Under the pieces are notes generated by a model. The model saw nothing but the letters and a program-made list of their open reading frames with translations, was not told where the DNA came from and did not search any database. A program made the translations under genes and the position numbers. Shown piece after piece: positions 1 through 13,741 of a DNA stretch of 64,000 bases (position 1 is its first letter; each line of letters starts with the position of its first letter). Source of the DNA: Mytilus trossulus (Eukaryota; Mollusca; Bivalvia; Mytilida; Mytilidae); assembly GCF_036588685.1 (NCBI RefSeq), contig NC_086376.1:56691166-56755165 (forward strand), read 5' to 3'.

Positions 1-268
1 GTGAAATAATAACGTAATACGTTAACATGGTTAAGCAGAATACATTATTTCCTTTCTTTACGATTTTATTGCTTAATAAAAAAAACCCGGTACAAATTAT
101 TAAAAATTGATATGAATGCATACTAAAATTTAGTAAAACAACATTTAATAAAACGCATGGGCGCCGTTTTTTAAAAGTAACGGAAACGATAATGAGCGAT
201 CTCATGGATTTTTATGAAATATAACTTTAAGCTGCGTAATTCTTATACTTTCTATCATACAAATAAAA
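1..268. other. AT-rich sequence, nothing recognised
   Basis: No exon-like block, known repeat or RNA gene could be recognised here. Confidence 0.4.
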
Positions 269-998
269 ATGGAATCTGATGTTCAGTGGTTGTCGTCTGT
301 TTATGTGGTTCATATGTGTTTCTCGTTTCTCGTTTTTTTTTATATAGATTAGACCGCTACTTTTCCAGTTTGAATGGTTTTACACTAGTAATTTTGGGGC
401 CATTTATAGCTTGCTGTTCGGTGTGAACCTACACAGCCTATTTTGCATAGGTACTATGTCTGTTCCAAAAAGCTGTAGTACTGGAAATCTACTTTTCATA
501 TTTAGCACTATTTTGTTACTCTAAAATTATTGTAATAATTAGGTACCTGTATTTTACAGTACATGATTTGTACTTGAAAATTTAAGTACTACATATTTTT
601 GGTTACAACTTTACATTTTCAGCATTTTGATGGTATGTAAATTTCAAATCTCTTAAAATTATGATTTTCAAACATGGAATATTGTGATCGCTTTTGGTAT
701 TATTTCTGTACCAAAATTTTAAGTACAATTCAAGTACTTTAAAATACAGTTATGTAAATAGTACAATAATTTTAAAGTAAAGAAAAAGTACCAAATATCA
801 AAAGTAAATTTTCAGTACTACAGATTTTAAGTACCAAAATAGTACCTATGCAAAATTGGCTGTATAGGCGCCGTGCTGAAGACCGTACCTTGATCTGTAA
901 TGGTTTACGTTTATAAATTGTGACTTGGATGGAGATTGTTTTCATTGGCACTCATACCACATCTTCCTATATCTCACAAACAAGTAATACGCGTTAAT
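269..998 (-). repeat. SINE-like mussel dispersed repeat, split by a MITE
   Basis: Reading the minus strand, this is the dispersed family that starts near GATGTGGTATGAGTGCCAAT and runs through GGCCTTCAACA-type and GTTTGTCGTTTG-type blocks. At least ten other copies lie in this window. The copy is interrupted between 428 and 868 by a foldback element; the sequence resumes in register on the far side (TGTGAAC before it, GCCGTGCTGAAG after it). I recognise the family as widespread in Mytilus, but cannot assign it to a named superfamily from sequence alone. Confidence 0.75.
429..867. mobile_element. Foldback MITE, about 439 bp
   Basis: The left end (429-456, CTACACAGCCTATTTTGCAT...) and the right end (840-867, ...GCAAAATTGGCTGTATAG) are inverted repeats with about two mismatches in 28 bp. 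The similarity continues inward: CTGTAGTACTG near 473 pairs with CAGTACTACAG near 813, and CTGTATTTTA near 547 pairs with TAAAATACAG near 740. Almost the whole element can therefore fold on itself. It has no coding capacity, so it would be mobilised in trans. It sits inside a SINE-like repeat, which fixes its boundaries. Confidence 0.8.
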
Positions 999-3684
999 GT
1001 CGCAAGAAAAGTTCAGCTGACATTGACAAGTAGCTGTTTCACGAAACCGCTTTGAGGAAAAACCCATCTACAATTTATATATCTATTTAGTAATTGAAGG
1101 ATTCAAAAACCTTCATGGTTGTTGATTGGTTGGTGTTTAACGTCACTTTCAGCACTATTGTGCTTTTTCATAATTGTCAGTTTTGAATGTGGATCAGTGA
1201 AGGCGGAGTGCCCGAAGAGACCCTGATGACATAGGGTATTTGAAATGTTTTCACATTTTTGCTGTTTTCATGTACCCGCTGCTATAATTCCATATCCAAA
1301 CGCCCCCATCTATACATGCCAGTCAACATTTCTGTGAAGTTTCATTACGTTTGGATCATTTTGAAATTTTGATATTTGCTCTAGTTCATGGCAGTATACT
1401 ATTTCCGATGTTTGTTAAACTCATTCAAAGCCTATATATAGTCGATATCTACATTGTATGAAAATTTAATGATTTTAAATTCAGATATCGTCAAATTATT
1501 CAGAAAAAAATAATCGCAGAATCACAACATGTCACCTCAACTCTCCGTTGAGGGTGCCATAATTATTAACAATCAATTTAATAGTTTATTGATAGAATTT
1601 TCGTCATTGTTATTGTATGACAATACGTGAGAAAATATTACCAACAAAACGATCCAGTCGCAGTTCTTACTTTTTTTTAAGTTTATAAATAATTATTTTT
1701 CCCATTTGGGATGTTTTGACTTTTAGAATGAACAAACTAGTGTCAATGCAGCCATATTTGAAAAAATAAATAAAGTGAGAATGTAAAATGAGATGTCTTT
1801 CTAAAAGTAGTTTCAACCGAGTAGGAATTTGACAAATGCATAATATATAGAAGCTTCAATATGAGTATAAAGTAATTACATATAAATTGAAGAGTTACAT
1901 AAAATTCGTTGTATGCTATCATTGACTTGAATAATATTATGTTTCGGTTGCTTTGCTGTTAATTTAACAAACGGTTATTTATTTCACTTGACTGGGCGTG
2001 GTTAAACCGGTTCGCTTATTAAAGACTAGACAAGTCCATGTATTGACAGGAGTTTTAGGATAAACGCATCAATGAAGTATCCAGTTATTCGTCCCATATC
2101 ATACACTAAGTTCTTTTGTATATCCGTTCGATGGCACTGATAGGTATTTAGAAATCATTTATTATTATAACGGCATTCATCCTTATCACACACATCTTGA
2201 AATAGACTGTCATTATGCAAATTAAAATGCAAGCTCCGCTCGATCAGTTGAAATAACATTGGTAATAAACGGATAGAAAGTCACAGGACAAATTCATTAT
2301 ATGACAAGACAATACATATTGGTAACAAAGTAGTTGAACAAAAACACACAACACGAATAACAAAAAAATCTCCTTTTATAATCAAGGATAAACTATCGCA
2401 AAACGGAATTGTAACCTTTTTAATCTGTCTTTTTTGACCCGAGACTTGCTGTCCTAGATGCCTATACAACTTGTCAACACATTAAAATCAATCTGGTCCA
2501 GTAAGTTACCCAATATCGGTGGTTATTACAAGATGAGATAAGAGATAAGATATTTTATTGGTTCAAAATTACAGAATTGATACCAAGACAATAAACATTG
2601 GTTATGCACAAACATACAAACATTTATTACATGATGGTTGTAATATTGAATTTTATAGACCATGTACAATGTATATACAATGGTATTATGTTCACCGAAA
2701 CCTTTAGTATCTATGTTATGAAACTGGTCACTTCTCTCAGAAATCAATATCAAGCGTGTTTATAACTACTTGACAATTAAAAATAGGTTGGTACCGCAGT
2801 TGGTGCACTAACGTTTCCTGATGGTACAATCCTTCTAGTAGTCAGTTCATTGGCATTGTCATGATTTATACATAATATATGTTTATTAAATTTTCAGTCC
2901 ATTAATAATGAATTATTTGTGCTTAGACCACAGAGATGTACTCTTTCTGTGCATGCGGTATTGGCTATACTGGTATATATAATATTTGCCTCCAAATTAC
3001 TTTCGACTGAAGCGTTCGTTCCCGGTGAGGTTTATTCAAGATACACCTGCCATTTGCAATGAAAGTTATAACGGAGTTCATACGTTTTTGTCACAATTGG
3101 ATTACCATATCAGTTAGCTACTGCTGATGACCGAATTTTTCCAATACATCTAGAGGGAAGGTACCATTACTAGTCTTGGACGACTGTCAGTCCCGGAAAG
3201 TAGTTGAATGATACATTCAGTTTGATTTTTTTTGTTTGTTAATAAATTCTATAATAGTTTACAATGTATATAAATATAAACATGCAACTCCCTCAGTTGA
3301 CCATTGGCTGTTTTGGCTGTACAATTTGGGAACGTACTGGGTACTGATATAATGTGAATAAACCATAACATCAAAAATACTATCTCAAGCAATGCATTTA
3401 TGTAAAGAGAACCTCAGAGATATTAAATTATAGATGAAAAATCCAACCAAGATGAATAATTTATTAATACGAATCTTAACCTCGTTAGGTTCTCCTAAAT
3501 GTATCAAAATTTGTCAATTATGCAATATGCATTGGAACGCATATCTAATAGATCCAAAGATAAATATATTACACGAGTCTCAGGAGAAATTCGGTCACAC
3601 GTCAAAATAAGACCATTAAGATGTACCAGACACGATAAAAGGAACGGTCTCTACTTTCATCTCAAATTGACCTTTTATGACAAA
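999..3684. other. Unassigned AT-rich sequence
   Basis: No gene, RNA gene or clear repeat was recognised. Short open frames on both strands (for example 2281-2469 and 2526-2753, minus) are low-complexity, lack recognisable motifs and have no convincing splice context. Confidence 0.4.
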
Positions 3685-3750
3685 ATAGGGACGAAAGATA
3701 CCAGAGGGACAGTCAAACTCATAAATTATGACAACACTGCATCGTTATGA
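3685..3750 (+). repeat. Fragment of a second dispersed repeat family
   Basis: ACGAAAGATACCAGAGGGAC followed by AGTCAAACTCATAAAT matches the start of the longer copy at 12,345-12,590. Only about 65 bp are preserved. Confidence 0.6.
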
Positions 3751-4917
3751 ATTTATTTCCTAAAATGACGACGGGTGACGCTTTTTGATATGTCATTAGT
3801 AGATGCCAGTCTACAGATAAATAATACTCATGGGCTAAAAGTAACATTTTGATGATAAAAGAACTTGGGATACTAGTATTTGTAAACCTATTAAAAACAA
3901 ATGTTATCATGGGATAGAATGACTGTATCATATAAACGTAGTGACATGTTCAGTCGACACATGTCAGTTTCTTGTATGAAAGGCTCTATTCATACCAAAT
4001 AATGTCTGAATGACTACTTGAGTATTTGCAAATCTGTATAGCTAGCTAGCTCGTATTGCCTGGTCAACATAAATTTTCATGAATGATGAAATCAAACCGC
4101 ATTGACCTTTCAGACAAAGAAAAATATTTTTTTATTAAATCAGATTTATTTTGAATAAAAAAAATATATAGTGTCTAAATAGATATTTCTCACTTTTCCA
4201 ATCGGCTATACTGTAAACTCACTTTAAATATAGTGGTATATGTTCAAAAATGAAAACACGTTAAATAAATGTTTGCGTCCGAAGCGTTTTTCTGGTTAAA
4301 GCTCATATCGCTTCTACGATGCAAGAAGTGCCTTAGTAATTAATTGACATCGCGAAAGCGTTCTCTATTCAATTATTCTCATTATTTAGCAATAAAAGAC
4401 GTTTCCATGCATTAAAACTGTAAGAATAAAACCAAAACAGAATTATCATTAGCCGACAATTGATAAGCAATGATAAAATGAAATTCTATCTATTGAATTA
4501 ATTGTACAATCGTATAATTGAATAGTTACTGCACGGCAAAAAATCAATCCCAAAGCAGACAAACGGCCCCAAGGCCTGACAACAAGTAGTAAGAACCCTC
4601 GTCGATTCGTCATTAATGTTTCATAGATCCTCGGGGAGTTTATCACCAAATAATTAACTGTATAAAACATTTACTCATCAGCTTTCTAGATCTGTTTATC
4701 TGTCCTGTATTACAAATGCTTTATGTCGGCTAACTTCGCAAATCATGACTCGGGTATTTGACTCTGCTGGGCAGAAACAGGAGCCAAAATACGTGGACAG
4801 CTGAATGACACATGCACCCCTTCTTATTGTTTGCTAGTAGGCAGAAACGAGCTATTACCTTTCAAGGTGAATGTCAGCATGACTGACTTTATTTTGATCT
4901 ATCTTTATAAAAAAAAA
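3751..4917. other. Unassigned sequence
   Basis: No gene or repeat recognised. Confidence 0.35.
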
Positions 4918-5035
4918 AAAAGATGTGGTAGGATTGCTAATGAGACAACTCTCAGCAAGAGACCAAATGACACAGAAATTGAAAAACCTATGGGTCACCG
5001 TACGGCCTTCAACAATGAGCAAACAAATGATATTA
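4918..5035 (+). repeat. SINE-like mussel repeat, 5' fragment
   Basis: AGATGTGGTAGGATTGCTAA, then AGACCAAATGACACAGAAAT and CGGCCTTCAACAATGAGCAA, in the same order as in the full copy at 55,078-55,440. The copy breaks off after about 120 bp. Confidence 0.75.
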
Positions 5036-8000
5036 TTTTGTTTGTTACCATGTTTCCCGTTCAGTTCGACTACATGCAATGCCTTGGCACTTGTTAGATA
5101 AGCTACAAATCTAAAAGAAACCAGAAGTTAATGAATAGTTTTAATTTATTTATTTATTCTGAGACGGATGAAAAAGCTCAAAATTACTGACATATCATTT
5201 ATGTACTGTCTTTCATATTACCTAAACTTTAGTTTTTCTGCATCTACTTTTGAATATGTTAAGGATTTATATTTTTTCTTAAACCATTTATAAATGCACG
5301 CATTCCTCTTTCTACTAGACTGACTAGATATAATTGCTTAACTACAAATGGATTATAAGCAAGAAAACTCAAGCAGAAAAAGATAAAAAGTTAATAATAT
5401 TAAGACATGTATGTTAATTCGGCGGAAAAGGAAATACAAAGCTGCGAATAAGGTCAATTTTCAGATTACCATTGAAGTAGAAATCAGAAGATAGCATTTC
5501 TTTAAATATCGAATCTCTATATAAAATAAGCGCAAAGCTAACAGAAACTGTGTTTTCGTTTAACCGATTTAATGGAGAAAAACAAATGATTTTCCAAATG
5601 TTATTTGTGTCTTTAAATAAACGACAATTTGGTAAATATCTGTACAACTGTAAAATACGATCAGCATGGAATTAACATTTTACTATAGCTTGTTTCAAAC
5701 TGAATTTGTACTTATATTTACTGAAAAGATGCTTGTATGATAATCATAACAAAAACATATATGTTGAAGTAAAAAGTGTTTGTTATGATTTTCATACAAG
5801 GGACTTTATACAGTAAGGTTGATATCAATCTGTTGTGCTGATGTATTAAACCCTTATCTGAAAAAAAAACCAGATCATTGTGGATCATGGGGATCCAAGG
5901 TGACCCCTTGTCGGACGAATATATTTTTTAGTATTATTCTAGCTTTTACTCTCTTTATATTTTTTCATATAGAAAAATGTGTATCCCGGGGCCAGAAAAA
6001 TGTGAATCCAGGCGCCAGAAAAATGTGAATCCCGGAGCCATTTGAGTTCAAGAATTTAAAAAGTCATTGAGTCCGTTGCCTCACAAGTGGATATCTTGTA
6101 GTCCTCATGATATCAGTGGTGGTTGCAAAAGGGTGTTCGCGGGGTTGAACCCCCTTTTTTTACGAGCCATGCTTTTGATTTGGAACATATTGTTAAAAAT
6201 GGCTTGGTCCGTTACCTGGGTATCACTTTTTGTCGACATCTTCGTGATACAATTTTTGTTGATAACTTTGTAGCATCACTTTTTGTCAGCTTCGTGATGC
6301 CCTCATTGTTGTCAGCCAACCTTCGGGTTAGAATTGAGTATGACATGCATGATGAGATAACAAACATATAATATATTCCCCTCATTCTCGGTCAATAAGC
6401 ATATTTTATTAAATTATTTTGTGTACAATGTTATCCCTGGTCGTGTTATGATCAAAATATGAATGATTAGTGTAACAAAAAGATTAATTAGATAGATTAA
6501 CCTCTCTGCGTTCTTGATCATTATTTATTTATAATCACCAATAATGGAGTATTTGTTTACTTAGTCTTACAAACGATCTTTTTGTCAGCTATATAGATTT
6601 TGAATCCTAGACAATTCTATAAATCACAATTTAGAAAGCATTATTGCGAACTTTGAGTTAAGTAGTGAAGACTAAACTTTCCATTAGAAATTGTAAAAAA
6701 GGCACTCTGAACTGTCACTTTATTACGTAATATAAGATTGGAATATGTTACTGTATTTTTCACACGATTGCAGTTCTAACATTGCAATTACAAACAAAAA
6801 GTCTTTTAGATCAGTCGCACTTTAACATCCCAAGAGATCAATATGAAGCAAAGAATGGGATGATAATTTCAGTATAGCCTTAATTTAGATTTATGCGTTT
6901 AAACCGTGCAGACTAGACTGAGTTTAAAACAATTAGTCTGAAAAGAAAATCATGAAAATGCATAAGCATTGACAGACGTAAAATTATAAGGACTTATTTA
7001 TTTTCTGTTATTTTTGTTGTTTTTTGTTGTTTGATTTCTTGTGCGAGTGTGTTTTCGTTAATTCAATCTTCCAGTAAAGACTCTGGTGTTGAAGATAGAT
7101 CGTTGTATCTGCTGAATTTATTAACTTATGATCATTCAATATCTATATATTCAGAGTGAGACAGGGCACAGTTTGACATTATATGTATGCCTATAATCTT
7201 TTGTCATCAAACAAGATTTTTTTCTACGTTGCAGCTTGCATTTCAAAGATACTATGACATGGTTCAATGCAAAAAAGTCTAACAGCGATGTCTGTCCTTT
7301 TTGAGTCTACAATTATTAATCTGTACGACATTTCCCTCCTTTAAACTCACACATTGCGATCGACTGTTTGCCCTTAAAAGTTTTAGTTATCTTTGTGAGT
7401 GTATTTTTATAATTCTTTTACTGTTTGAATTTGTTATAATTCTTATGGTCTTTTTCACGTCTTTCGACAAATTCAATGTATGTTGACATTTACATGTAAC
7501 AATTGGTATTTTCAAAATACAGAACAGTTCAAAGGTAACTTATCGTTTAGTGTCTCAGAAAAACGACAGATGGCTGATACTGTAATGCAAATTACTGCTC
7601 CCACAGGAAACGTAATTTGTGTTTGTCTCATCACCAAATGACCCAATCCAAACATATACGAACATAAGAAATATTCCGATACATCAGAGTGGTATTTACC
7701 AATGATTAATCATTTCATCTAAATAAGAAGCACGTAACATTCAAATTCCCTGGTCTGAAATCAATGGCGGGATAAGAGATACCTCTTCTTTTTAACGCCA
7801 AATATAGTTTTAATACATTAATGCATACATTTTATCAATAAGATTTCTCCCCGATCAACCAATGCGGAAGGGTGTGCCCCTCTTTTTTTAAATCCTGGAT
7901 CAGTGCGACTTCAAATAGGAAACGGCGAATAAAATATAAATATAGATTTCAGTATTTCGAATTTTATACAGGTTTGATTGGTTGTTGCTGCGTCACATCG

Positions 8001-8220
8001 AGTAATTCATATTTCATGCATATTCTGTACAAAAACAAATAAACAATAATGCAATAGAAAAGTTTTGCAATAAGGGGGCTCGCGGGTATAAATAAAAAAA
8101 ATTAAAATAAGATTTCGCTATATTTTTCTATAAACGAACTTTATCATATACTGATTAGAAAAATGAAATTGCATTTTTGGTAAAGGGAAGATAATTTTGA
8201 GCTTTTTCAATGATATTAAC
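5036..8220. other. Unassigned sequence with minor repeats
   Basis: No gene was recognised. At 5,980-6,045 a short tandem repeat of about 27 bp (CCAGAAAAATGTGAATCC) occurs two to three times. At 6,110-6,180 a G/C-tract motif (GGGGTTGAACCCCC) resembles the longer copy at 17,890-18,060. Confidence 0.4.
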
Positions 8221-9205
8221 ATATTAAATAAGATATCTTTATAGCCAATTAAATAAGATATCTCTATAAGTTAATAAGATATCTCTTAAAGTTTATAAGA
8301 TATCTCTATTAGTTTATAAGATATCTCTATAAGTTTATAAGATATCTCTATAAGTTTATAAGATATCTCTATAAGTAAATAAGATATCTCTTTAAGTTTA
8401 TAAGATATCTCTATAAGTTAATAAGATATCTCTATTAATTAACAAGATATCTTATTAAGTATTAAGATATCTTTAATTTTTATAAGATATCTTATTTAAT
8501 TTGGAAGTAAATAAGATATCTCTATTAGTTTATAAGATATCTCTATTTTTTTAATAAGATATCTTATTAAGTAAATAAGATATTTCTATTAGTTTATAAG
8601 ATATCTCTATTATTAACTATATAAAAGATATCTTATATAGTTAATAAGATATCTTATAAATTAATAGAGATATCTTATATTTTAAATAAGATATCTTATA
8701 CATTTAATAGGATATCTTTATAAACATTTTAATAAGATATCTTATTTAATATATAAGATATCTTATTTAATAAATCAGATATCTCAATTAATATATAAGA
8801 TATCTCATTTTGGTTATTAAGATATCTCAATTAGTTTTTAATTGGTTATCAAAGGTACCAGGATTATAATTTAATACGCCAGACGCGCGTTTCGTCTACA
8901 TAAGACTCATCAGTGACGCTCAGATCAAAACAGTTAAAAAGCCAAACAAATACAAAGTTGAAGAGCATTGAGGACCCAAAAATTTCAAAAAAAGTTGTGC
9001 CAAATACGGCTAAGGTAATCTACTCCTGGGCGTAAGAAAATCCTTATTTTTTCGAAAAATTCAAAGTTTTGTAAACAGAAAATTTATAAAAATGACCATA
9101 TAATTGATATTCATGTCAACACCGAAGTGCTGACTACTGGGCTGGTGATACCCTCGGGGACGAAACGAAATAAGATATCTTATTTAACTAAATGAGATAT
9201 CTCGA
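8221..9205. repeat. Palindromic AAGATATCTT satellite, interrupted
   Basis: The EcoRV-type palindrome GATATC occurs about 28 times between 8,229 and 8,830, embedded in ATAAGATATCTCTATAAGTT and AATAAGATATCTTATTTAAT variants spaced mostly 20-26 bp. Two more copies follow an unrelated insertion (9,170-9,200). Units differ in spacer but keep the AGATATCT core, so each unit is a small inverted repeat within a degenerate tandem array. Confidence 0.85.
8866..9168 (+). repeat. Dispersed bivalve repeat inserted in the satellite
   Basis: Begins near AGGTACCAGGATTATAATTT, contains ACGCCAGACGCGCGTTTCGT and CATAAGACTCATCAGTGACG, and ends near GGTGATACCCTCGGGGACGA. I recognise this from memory as a common bivalve dispersed element. 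The GATATC satellite lies on both sides, so this is a later insertion. Confidence 0.65.
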
Positions 9206-11413
9206 AATTGAATAAATATAATAACGGCGTGCCATACGCATGACATGTATTTCACAGCTTCTTTAACATGCAGAGATCATTCCACCCTCCCTTTATCATG
9301 TTTAAACATCCATTCTGGCTGGACGTGACTGCGTATCTTAACTTCGTGTACAGCTGAACGGACGACCCTTTTAAGCATGGATTGGATCGTAACCATTAGC
9401 TAGCGAAGATGGGTCTTTTTAGTAACCTAAAACTAAGCATTGGACAAAGAAAAATGGATTTTCTTCGCATAATGTGACCATATATCAAATCGCATATGTA
9501 GTATTTGATTTAGCATCTGGAACATGTTATTACATTTTGGCACACATTTTTGTTTTTTTTCAGTAATTATAAACTTGACCAAAAAAAAATGACCTGAAAG
9601 TGGTCACCCTACTATTGTATGTTACGATATATCATAGTAAGGTTGCATTCCGATTTGTATGGATCATTTTAATTAGCATCTTTGATGCGAGTGTCATATA
9701 AGTGAGAGGTTTAGTAGCGCTATAAAACCAGGTTCAATCCACCATTTTCTCGTTTGAAAATGTCTGTACCAAGTCAGGAATATGAAAATTGTTGTCCATT
9801 CGTTTGATGTGTTTTGCCATTTGATTAGGGACTTTACGATAAAATTTTCCTCGAAGTTGAGTATTTTTGTGTTTTTACTTTTTAGAATCTTAGAATCCCT
9901 TTCCTGTATAGTTTCAGTCTACGTATAGCAACTATGACCTTGAACTTGGACATGAATGTCAATTGGAATAGCCTTCCATTATATATTCGATCATATACCC
10001 ATGAAAGGTTACAATCCAATATTTAGTACTAGTTTATATTTGAATTAGAATGCGGAAACCCCTTTCTGCTTCTGCTCACATTTCAGTCTTTTTTGTAGTA
10101 AGTAACTATGTTCTTGACCTTTGACCTGGTGACCACTAAATAAATAGGGATCTTTCCTTTCATCATAAGATGCTGCGCGTCCTATTAAAGCGCTGTATTT
10201 GTAAGGGCGCGCAAACTCCCCCCCCCCCCCCAAAAAAAAAAAAAAATGAGGCCAGGAATGTATGATGATACTCGAATACGTAAGGAGCTGTATGACCTTG
10301 AGCGGAATACACAGAATAGCAATATCCCTTTTTAATCAACCGACGGATGTTGGAATCTTACGGCTAAATGTATCAAAGGAGAATTTCACACTGAAAGGAT
10401 GTTATAAATTATGTCAGTAAACTGAACTTTAGCACCGACTATTGAGTTGGTGAGAGTCTCAGGGGCTAACATTCCATCATCATATACATAACTTACGGTT
10501 TTATTCCGTATGAAAGTAACTAAAATAATGTGTATGCATACATTTGATCAAAATAATATTACCCAGAAAATCATTTTGTATATCTCTAGATAGAATTAGC
10601 GTAATAATATTGGATTCCATTGGAGCAAAACAAATCTACATGATTACACCGTGACAACCTGCGTAGTGACAGTTTTTCTACTTTTATGCCGAATTCGCTT
10701 GTTTATAACTCCATAAATGGACACAAATACTGAGATAAGGTCGTAGAAGAGAAGATTGATGATATACATTCCATACCTTGGGGCTATATTGCTTGGGATT
10801 GGTTCGATACGCTCACGTGATCTGACGAACAAAAAGTATAATCTATCAGTTAAATTCCAAAAGTTTTCCAGTATTTTGTATATGTATATATTCTGTTAAT
10901 CGTGCATGGTCATACTGAAGAAGAATATCTGTTATCTGAAATGTCTACAGTTACATTTGTTCATTTTATTCTTATTTTTTTGGTGATGTTGTACCCTTGT
11001 AGACTGGTTATATATTATATTTTGTAGTGAACTGTTTCATATGTTTATGATCCATCGCCCTGTAAGATTTATAGTTGGCTATTTATTCAGTCATTTTATA
11101 TTTTCTGTTAATATACAATTCTTATACTTGAACAATGTAAAGATTTTAATGATCGAAAATTAGTTAAACGGGCCTTAGTAATCGGAGTCATTTGCAAAAA
11201 AGAAACTTGAGAAATTAGAACCTGTGTCATTATTGGGAAACGTTCTAATATAAACAAAGAGTCTTTGTCCATGAACTCGAACAACGATCCTCGAAACTGC
11301 AAGAACGCAAAAAAAAAACCCAACCAAACAGACATGTTAATGTCTGTGTAATTTTATAATAAAATTGCCCTAAAACAAACAAACTGTTAGTCATGCTCTG
11401 CAGATTTTTTGAA
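9206..11413. other. Unassigned sequence
   Basis: No coding exon was recognised. A poly-C/poly-A stretch lies at about 10,219-10,245. The short open frames on the minus strand here have no motif or splice support. Confidence 0.4.
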
Positions 11414-11615
11414 GTGGGGGGTCGGACCATTATCGAGACTCCGGGATCTGGATTTTTTATCTCGGGTTTTTAGGATTGAACCTTTCGAGATCCGGGAATT
11501 TTTTTTCGAATTTCGAGTTGTCGAGATTCAAATTTCTTTAAATTCGGGCCCTCTGTATTTCGTGTTTTTAAGCTTGGGATTGCTGGATCGGGACCCCTCC
11601 GACCCTCCCCCTCAA
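11414..11615. repeat. G/C-ended inverted-repeat element (candidate)
   Basis: TGGGGGGTCGGACC at the left and GACCCCTCCGACCCTCCCCC at the right are roughly inverted. The interior repeats motifs such as TCGAGA and CGGGAT (for example TTTCGAGATCCGGGAA). The open frame across it on the plus strand looks like a by-product of base composition. Confidence 0.4.
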
Positions 11616-11727
11616 GAATGTGAAAATGTCACGATTTCATTATTAAAAGACCTTGGGCCAAATTCAACTGAAACCCAGTTGGACCTAGCAATTCATGCAT
11701 AATGGATATTTGTATACGAGTTTATCT

Positions 11728-12303
11728 AAAGGAGTAGGTCCGGTAAGACCCCTTTTTGGCCCCAAAATATAGCAGTTTTACAAAAAATTTAAAATGTAAA
11801 CGTTTAGTTATTTATTGGACAGTAGAATGCTTCTGCTTCATAAATATGGGCTCTTTTTTGCCAATGCAATGCACATATATCGGGTACTAGCACCATTAAG
11901 TCATGCTAAATTACTGAAATCTTCACAATTCCATCGTTTTGGTTAAATTTTTCGGGTAAAACAAAAGTGGCCGCATTCGTGTTCATCCTTAATATTGAAA
12001 TGTAAGTTGTATTTTATGATAAGACATAGCATATATAAAGGTTAAGGATGAACACGGATGCGGCCACTTTCATTTTCGACAAAAACCATCTGAAAAGTGT
12101 CATTTTCCGGCATATTTGGTAGATTTTTCATATTTGAGCTTGAATCGGATCGTTGTTAATGACTTAATCAGTTAAAATCGTTCACATAAACTAATTGATT
12201 CAAATGAAATAGACACTTAAGTGTTTAAATTGTGGTCAAAATCGTTTGTCAGATGAACTTGAAATTTAAGGCCAGAATTGGTCCTTACCGGACCTACTCC
12301 TTT
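11728..12303. mobile_element. TIR element (MITE), 576 bp
   Basis: The left end AAAGGAGTAGGTCCGGTAAG and the right end CTTACCGGACCTACTCCTTT are perfect inverted repeats over 20 bp and remain similar inward. A second inverted pair lies inside: GTGGCCGCATTCGTGTTCAT at about 11,969 and ATGAACACGGATGCGGCCAC at about 12,048, which would make a central hairpin. There is no transposase frame. No target-site duplication is obvious. Confidence 0.8.
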
Positions 12304-12334
12304 GGTGGAGTAGTACTTAGTACAATAACAAAGG

Positions 12335-12590
12335 GGACATATTTCTGAAAGAGGGACGAAAGATACCAGAGAGACAATCAAACTCATAAATCAAAAACAA
12401 ACTGACAACGCCATTGCTAAAAATGAAAAAGACAAACATGCAATAGCACACATGACACAGCATAGAAACTAAAGAATAAGCATTACGAATCCCACCAAAA
12501 ACTGGGGATGACCTCGGGTGCTCCGGAAGGGTAAACAGACCCTGCTCCACATGTGGCACCCGTCGTGAAAGCGACAAGCAAAAAATGAAA
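12335..12590 (+). repeat. Dispersed mussel repeat, second family
   Basis: Runs from GGGACGAAAGATACCAGAGA through ACTGACAACGCCATTGCTAA and GATGACCTCGGGTGCTCCGG to CATGTGGCACCCGTCGTG. Shorter relatives lie at 3,685-3,750 and 58,380-58,580. Confidence 0.7.
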
Positions 12591-13741
12591 GAAGATCCAC
12601 ATAGTTAACCAAAAATTCACACGGCTCTTCGGATCTCTTGTTGATCATTTCTTATTATAAACTACATTTTTGTACATAAGTGACAGAAAGTAACTGCCAA
12701 AAAGGAACAACAGCCCAGACCCCCTAAAATATTTGAAATACAGATCATCTTTAAGTATTTACATTCTGAACTTGCATTAAAGATGGTTATATACAATTAA
12801 CTGAAAATAATAAATTCAATATCCATAGTTTTAAATAAATCAAAGTCTACAATAAAATTATGTAAAATGAAATGAAAACTATCAAAATTAAATAAATGAT
12901 AACAACAACAAAAAAAGATTTAGTTTTCTTAAATAAAAATTTAACTCTGAGATTTGGATCAAATAGAAATGAAAAAAAAATAGCATTGCACAAAATTACA
13001 AAAAAATGTTACATTTGTTACCTGAATCTGAATTACAAACTGCTTCCAATAAACAAATGTACAGATGAATTATTATTCCAATGAAATGAGAAGTCATGTT
13101 TTTTCTCCATGTAGTTGTCACTAGTTTCGTGATTGCTGAAACTGACTTCGTCCACTGGACCAGAAGCTTATAATTACGCGAATTAAGTATAATTTCCTTT
13201 GCGCCCTGATCGTTAATAGACAAACGTAGATCGCAATAGCAATAGTTCAATAGAATTATTTTACTACGCTGCTATCGTAGTAGATGATTATTTGACGAAA
13301 AGAGAAGTTAATACGATCTCTAATTATATAAGAAAAAAAGACAAGATTCTGTCTTTTATTCAAAACATCTGATTGCATTTTAAAATTATCCACAATCGTT
13401 GAAAATCGATATGGCTTATATGTCCTGTTGTGCTTTGTGGTGTAAAAACATGGTTAAATTAGTTAGTATAGAAAGAGGACTTTAGTTCTGCAATGGAATT
13501 GCAAAAATTAGCTATCTAGGGATTCAAATTTAAGTACATTTTTGTATAAATTAATCAATTGTCAAGATTAACGCCAGAATCCTCTGCATTTTTTTTTTAA
13601 CGTAATTAAGACAAAATGGTCAAATATCACTATTATTTGAAATACAAATTCTAGAAAATACATGAAAATATGATTAAAGAATATTAAAACAACAAAAGAG
13701 CCCATTGCTTTGCTTTACATAACAGTCACCTAGTGCATAGT
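12591..13741. other. Unassigned AT-rich sequence
   Basis: No gene, RNA or repeat recognised. Confidence 0.35.

Noticed and set aside
5414-5647. 77-codon minus-strand frame as a retroelement remnant
   Set aside because: The residues look loosely like the end region of LINE proteins, but no diagnostic motif is present.
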